A DNA stretch of 36,686 nucleotides. Source: Lentisphaeria bacterium (GTDB lineage: Bacteria > Verrucomicrobiota > Lentisphaeria > Victivallales > Victivallaceae). The position numbers were made by a program, and so were the translations under genes. This document shows, in pieces, positions 33,278-36,686 of the stretch. Location of the stretch: positions 1 through 36,686 of the forward strand of contig CAAGED010000013.1 of NCBI GenBank assembly GCA_900768505.1. The letters are read 5' to 3'. The notes beneath the pieces were generated by a model that did not search any database, had not been told where the DNA came from, and saw only the letters and a program-made list of their open reading frames with translations. Within the stretch, counting starts at the first letter, position 1. Every line of letters begins with the position of its first letter.

Positions 33278-34120
33278 CTACCGCACAATCAGCAAAACCG
33301 CCAAAAATATCAAGGCGTTGTAGATAAAACTGTCAATTACATCTAAAATTCCACCCATGCCTGGAATATAATTCGCCGAATCCTTGATCCCGGCCCGGCG
33401 CTTCAGTGCCGATTCGGTCAAATCTCCAGCCAGCGACCCCCAGCCCAGCAGAATACCATTAACAATATAAACGGCAACGCCGCTGAATAATTCACACCCA
33501 CACCAATAAAATACCAACGAAGCAATCACCGAAAAAAGCAGACCGCCCAAGGTACCCTCCCAGGATTTTTTGGGACTGACTTTCGGCATTATCTTGTGAT
33601 TGCCTCCCGGCAGCAGACGCGACGAAAGCATTCCAAAAATGTAACCGCCGGTATCCATTGACTTAGTCACCGCAATCAGGTAAAGCAACATTAACGGCGC
33701 CGTAACGTAAGACCAAACAAACAACAACGGCAGCGACACCAGATTCACCGCCAGAAATATCGCCAGCGAAGTAAATATTTTGCGCCATACGCCACCACCC
33801 TTATCCAAGGCCAATTGCAGCAGCAACGCAATCAGCAGCGCAAGCAGCAAAATAACAATGTAACTTAACAACTGAACGCCGGACAAACCAAGTTTTCCCG
33901 CCGCCGCCAAACCGGCAATCGCACCGCAGGCGGTCGCCACCGGAATCAAATAAGAGTCATAATTCATCCGCCGGGCCAAATTACTCAATTCCGCCGCAGC
34001 CAGGAATGAAGCAAGTACCGCCACACCGAGGAAAATGTATTCGCCGATTTGACCGCCCCAAAATATTGCCCACAACACGCCGATCATAATCGGGAAACTT
34101 ATCATCCGATACTTAAACAC
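33278..34120 (-). CDS. cdsA: Phosphatidate cytidylyltransferase
   Basis: CdsA makes CDP-diacylglycerol from phosphatidic acid and CTP, the branch point of membrane phospholipid synthesis, in the inner membrane. The 280-residue protein has about seven or eight hydrophobic segments and the family signature near the C-terminus: SPKKSWEGTLGG, then ESALKRRAGIKDS and IPGMGGILDVIDS with the conserved metal-binding Asp pair. It starts at GTG with GGAG 6 bases upstream, 42 bases after uppS. The uppS-cdsA order is the usual one in bacteria. Confidence 0.95.
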   Translation of the reverse strand: MFKYRMISFPIMIGVLWAIFWGGQIGEYIFLGVAVLASFLAAAELSNLARRMNYDSYLIPVATACGAIAGLAAAGKLGLSGVQLLSYIVILLLALLIALLLQLALDKGGGVWRKIFTSLAIFLAVNLVSLPLLFVWSYVTAPLMLLYLIAVTKSMDTGGYIFGMLSSRLLPGGNHKIMPKVSPKKSWEGTLGGLLFSVIASLVFYWCGCELFSGVAVYIVNGILLGWGSLAGDLTESALKRRAGIKDSANYIPGMGGILDVIDSFIYNALIFLAVLLIVR

Positions 34121-34162
34121 TTGTCACTCCTTAATTTAATGTCAAAATCCATCTGATTTACT

Positions 34163-34873
34163 CTAACGCCCGCCGAATCGCCGCTCCCGCATGGAAAACC
34201 ATGTCATCGCCTTTTCCAATTCCGCCGGTGTAAAATCCGGCCATAAAATATCCGTAACGTAGATTTCCGAGTAAGCCAGCTGCCACAACATAAAATTACT
34301 GATACGCATTTCGCCGCTGGTTCGAATCAGCAAATCCACCTCCGGCAACTCCGGCTCATATAAAAATTTGGCAAATGCCGCTTCGTCGATATCCTGCTCC
34401 GGCACTTCACCGCGCTTCACCGCCAACGCCAGGCGCTTCGCCGCCTGACAAATCTCCGCCCGTCCGCCATAACTCAATGCCAATGTAAGCGTGCCGGATT
34501 TATTTTCCCGGGTTAATTCAATGGCACTGCAAAGTTTTTTCGCAACATTTTGCGGCAATCGCTCCAGCTGGCCGATCATTTTCAGCCGGACATGGTGCCG
34601 CATCAATTTTTCCAGATTATTATCCAGAAATTCACCCAGTAAATTCATCAGCGCCGCCACCTCCAGCGGCGAACGCTTCCAATTCTCCGTACTGAAAGCG
34701 TAAAGCGTCAAATACTCCACCTGCGAATACTCCAGAAACTCCACCAGATCATGCACCCGCTGCGCCCCTGCCCGATGTCCATCCGCCCTCGGCAAATTGT
34801 GCTGCGTCGCCCAGCGGCCGTTACCGTCCATAATTATTGCGATATGACGGGGAATCCTAGGTTCATTTTTCAT
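34163..34873 (-). CDS. uppS: Undecaprenyl diphosphate synthase
   Basis: UppS extends farnesyl diphosphate with isopentenyl units to the C55 lipid carrier of peptidoglycan and O-antigen synthesis. The 236-residue protein has all cis-prenyltransferase motifs: HIAIIMDGNGRWA with the catalytic Asp at 16, YAFSTENWKR, SYGGRAEI and LLIRTSGEMRISNFMLWQLAYSE. The open frame continues upstream, but the ATG at 34873 begins the conserved core. Its first 11 bases overlap the end of gmhA, so the two are translationally linked. Confidence 0.95.
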   Translation of the reverse strand: MKNEPRIPRHIAIIMDGNGRWATQHNLPRADGHRAGAQRVHDLVEFLEYSQVEYLTLYAFSTENWKRSPLEVAALMNLLGEFLDNNLEKLMRHHVRLKMIGQLERLPQNVAKKLCSAIELTRENKSGTLTLALSYGGRAEICQAAKRLALAVKRGEVPEQDIDEAAFAKFLYEPELPEVDLLIRTSGEMRISNFMLWQLAYSEIYVTDILWPDFTPAELEKAMTWFSMRERRFGGR

Positions 34874-35498
34874 AAAAATATCGCTCCACCGCCGCACAAA
34901 TTGCATGATATATCGGCAAATGCAGCTCCTGAATCTTAAAGGTTTCCGATTCCGGCGCAGCCAAAACCAAATCCGCATATTGGCAACATTTACCGCACGT
35001 GTTGCCAGTCAATAATATGCTGGAAATGTTTTTCGCCCGAGCCGTCATCAACGCATAACATATATTGCTGGCATTACCGCCGGTGGAAATACCCAGCAAC
35101 ACATCCCCGCTCCGCCCCTGAGCAAACAAATGCTGGGCAAAACTCAATTCGCCGTCTACGTCATTGCCGAACGCAGTCAGTAACGCCGTATGGGAGGATA
35201 GTACCACCGTGGGAAATCCACCTTGAAGCTTTTGTGCCAAAAAATCGCCATCTTCCTCAAAAAGCGCATTAAATTTATTCTTTTCCGCCGCCGAAAGTTC
35301 CCGGCGGGATTTAAATCCCTTGAGGAACTCCCCCGCAATGTGGTCGGCATCGGAGGCACTTCCGCCATTGCCGCAAATCAGCAGCTGATTACCGGCACTG
35401 AAACATTGAATTATTTGCCGGGTTGCCTCCTCAATTTCACTGCGAATCCCCGCCAACTGCGGATAACGGGCCAGCAGTTCGGCAAAAATTTTCTCCAT
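34863..35498 (-). CDS. gmhA: Sedoheptulose-7-phosphate isomerase
   Basis: GmhA converts sedoheptulose 7-phosphate to heptose 7-phosphate, the first step to the ADP-heptose of LPS inner core. The 211-residue protein shows the SIS-domain hallmarks GNGGSASDADHIAGEF (about 45-60), LLGISTGGNASN and the C-terminal ESETFKIQELHLPIYHAIC with catalytic Glu and His. It is about 20 residues longer than typical, with an insertion around the SRRELSAAEKNKFN loop. The ATG at 35498 with AGGGTG 7 bases upstream is preferred to a TTG two codons earlier. It heads the gmhA-uppS-cdsA operon. Confidence 0.93.
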   Translation of the reverse strand: MEKIFAELLARYPQLAGIRSEIEEATRQIIQCFSAGNQLLICGNGGSASDADHIAGEFLKGFKSRRELSAAEKNKFNALFEEDGDFLAQKLQGGFPTVVLSSHTALLTAFGNDVDGELSFAQHLFAQGRSGDVLLGISTGGNASNICYALMTARAKNISSILLTGNTCGKCCQYADLVLAAPESETFKIQELHLPIYHAICAAVERYFYEK

Positions 35499-35590
35499 AA
35501 ACAATCACCCTGAGTTTGCTAATAATTATTTTTTTACCAACCCAAAACGGCCGGGGCACCCCCTGCTCCGATCATAAATATTATCAACAT

Positions 35591-35618
35591 AAATTACACC
35601 AGAAAAACTCTTTTGCAA
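35591..35618 (-). promoter_or_regulatory. Candidate gmhA operon promoter
   Basis: On the minus strand TTGCAA (plus-strand 35613-35618) and TAATTT (35591-35596) are 16 bases apart, about 90 bases before the gmhA ATG. No terminator is evident for the preceding truncated gene. Confidence 0.35.
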
Positions 35619-35633
35619 AACAATAATGCAACA

Positions 35634-36578
35634 TTAAGCTTTTTTTGTGTCACAACCTGCCAAACGGCGATTGATTTCCCGACGCAGCTGTTCCGGGAAC
35701 TCATTATTCAAGGGGAATTTATCCATTTTAATTTGCATACCGGCCAATTGATTAATCATCGTCAGCACCTCCTCCCGTCCCAGCGCCGTTTCCAACGTCT
35801 CCAAAGCCCGCAAATCCTGCAGTCCCTGATAAAAAACTTCATACCGCTGAGAGCTCAGCGGTCCCTCCGAACCCGGATAAACCAGATACCCGTCGCCGGA
35901 ATTATAATCCCAATCCACTTCACTGCCCAGCACCTGGCAGAAACGGCGGGAGAGTCCGGAATTCCAGAAATTGTACCCCAAATGCAGAAAACCGTCCACC
36001 TTGTAAACATAAAGCAGCACTCCAATAATTCGATTGGCCGCCAGCGGCATGGTGTGCAGACGGTTACTGCAGGGCAACTCATGTCCGCCGCAGTAGTAGG
36101 TCCAGCGCTCCTTAATGGGCAAATCCATAAATTTATCCATTTCGGATTCCCCCACCACCGGCAACGCCACAATTCCACGGGTAAAAAATTCAGCATGACT
36201 GGCGGCATCGATGATTTTAAAATTACGCAGATGATTTTTCACCAGTTCCATCGCCGCCTGATAACTCTCAAGGCAGGCGTCCCAGGGTTCATCCGAAACA
36301 TGAAAGTAGGTGACATCAGCGATTTTCAAACGCTTCAGAAAACATTTCAGCGCCGGTAGAAATTGATCAAGAAAATCCTTGTATTCCAGCGATGCCGCAG
36401 CCTGATGCCAGCCGAATAGTTTCTCCAGACGCCCCGCCACCATTACCTCAATTTTGGGAATGAATTTTGCCCCCCACTGGGTAAAAAGGTGACTCATTTC
36501 AAAATATTTCATCCCGCATTTTTGCGCCAACTCCACCCAACGGCGCAGCAGCTTGAAATCAAAACGGTATTTAGTCGA
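35634..36578 (-). pseudogene. DUF4091 / GH123-like gene lacking its N-terminal part
   Basis: The frame gives a protein with clear DUF4091-family features: KYFEMSHLFTQWGAKF, FHVSDEPWDACL with the Asp-Glu pair, RWTYYCGGHELPCSNR, FLHLGYNFWNSG, SGDGYLVYPG and a QDLRALETLE helix. From the first possible GTG it is 300 residues, but another 14 family-like codons (TKYRFDFKLLRRW) precede that GTG, up to an in-frame stop at 36579-36581. Upstream of that the sequence is A+T-rich and non-coding. Whole family members are usually over 500 residues and begin with a signal peptide and a beta-sandwich, both absent here. It is most likely a 5'-truncated remnant or one side of a rearrangement. Confidence 0.7.
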
Positions 36579-36686
36579 TTATGAAAAATTATTTAACAAA
36601 TTGAATATCAATGGAAAACCATGATTTTTCATGATATATTATTGCAAGAAACTCGTATAAAATCGAAAGAAAGCTTGCAAAATGAT
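36579..36686. other. A+T-rich sequence at the right edge, possible breakpoint
   Basis: Family-like coding stops abruptly at 36578 and the rest of the window is A+T-rich with stop codons in all frames. It holds an imperfect palindrome of ATGATTTTTCAT type near 36623-36638. No gene or complete mobile element is visible before the window ends. Confidence 0.4.

Noticed and set aside
1..36686. CRISPR array, prophage, toxin-antitoxin or insertion sequence
   Set aside because: No regularly spaced repeats, transposase, integrase, phage structural or toxin-like small gene pairs were seen on either strand.

Overview
The window reads as chromosomal core DNA of an anaerobic, Gram-negative-type bacterium. 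The best guess is a member of the Lentisphaerae/Victivallales branch of the PVC group. This rests on an oxygen-sensitive lifestyle (HydF for [FeFe]-hydrogenase, rubrerythrin plus a PerR-type regulator), an outer-membrane envelope (YdbH/AsmA-like protein, GmhA for heptose-LPS) and secreted DUF4091/GH123-like and CBM9-like proteins of the kind expanded in that group. The taxonomic call is an inference. No rRNA, tRNA, CRISPR array, prophage or insertion sequence was seen.

Layout. (1) 0.2-2.1 kb, minus strand: a ribosome-linked operon rpsP-khpA-trmD-rplS ending in a strong terminator; rimM is not in its usual place. (2) 2.4-6.8 kb, minus: a large YdbH/AsmA-like envelope protein behind a formyltransferase-fold protein. 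(3) 7.0-9.5 kb, minus: thrS then infC. infC appears to start at AUU and has its own leader and terminator; rpmI-rplT do not follow. (4) 9.8-15.9 kb: a processive family-2 glycosyltransferase (minus); a CNNM/CorC-type membrane protein (plus) with a strong promoter, a foldable leader and a frame break at an A8 run; a bidirectional terminator; then galE-dnaQ-like genes and an M20 amidohydrolase (minus). (5) 15.9-20.5 kb, minus: parE-parC-like topoisomerase IV. (6) 20.7-22.6 kb, plus: signal peptidase I, a small membrane-anchored protein and an RsuA/RluB-type pseudouridine synthase, converging on hydF (minus). (7) 24.0-26.9 kb, plus: a DUF2062 protein, rubrerythrin, perR and a secreted protein. 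A PerR-box-like site sits at the rubrerythrin promoter and another palindrome sits in the promoter of the secreted protein. (8) 27.0-31.3 kb, minus: a two-gene secreted module, a DUF4091/GH123-like protein plus a TPR/CBM9-like protein. (9) 31.5-33.2 kb, minus: an Lrp/AsnC regulator overlapping a class I aminotransferase. (10) 33.3-35.5 kb, minus: gmhA-uppS-cdsA, an envelope precursor operon. (11) 35.6-36.6 kb, minus: a DUF4091 gene that has lost its N-terminal part.

Most of the window is housekeeping. The points most worth a second look are the AUU start and leader of infC, the foldable leader plus homopolymer frameshift of the CNNM/CorC gene, the rubrerythrin/PerR regulatory site, and the truncated DUF4091 gene. 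I do not see a convincing multi-gene novel system.
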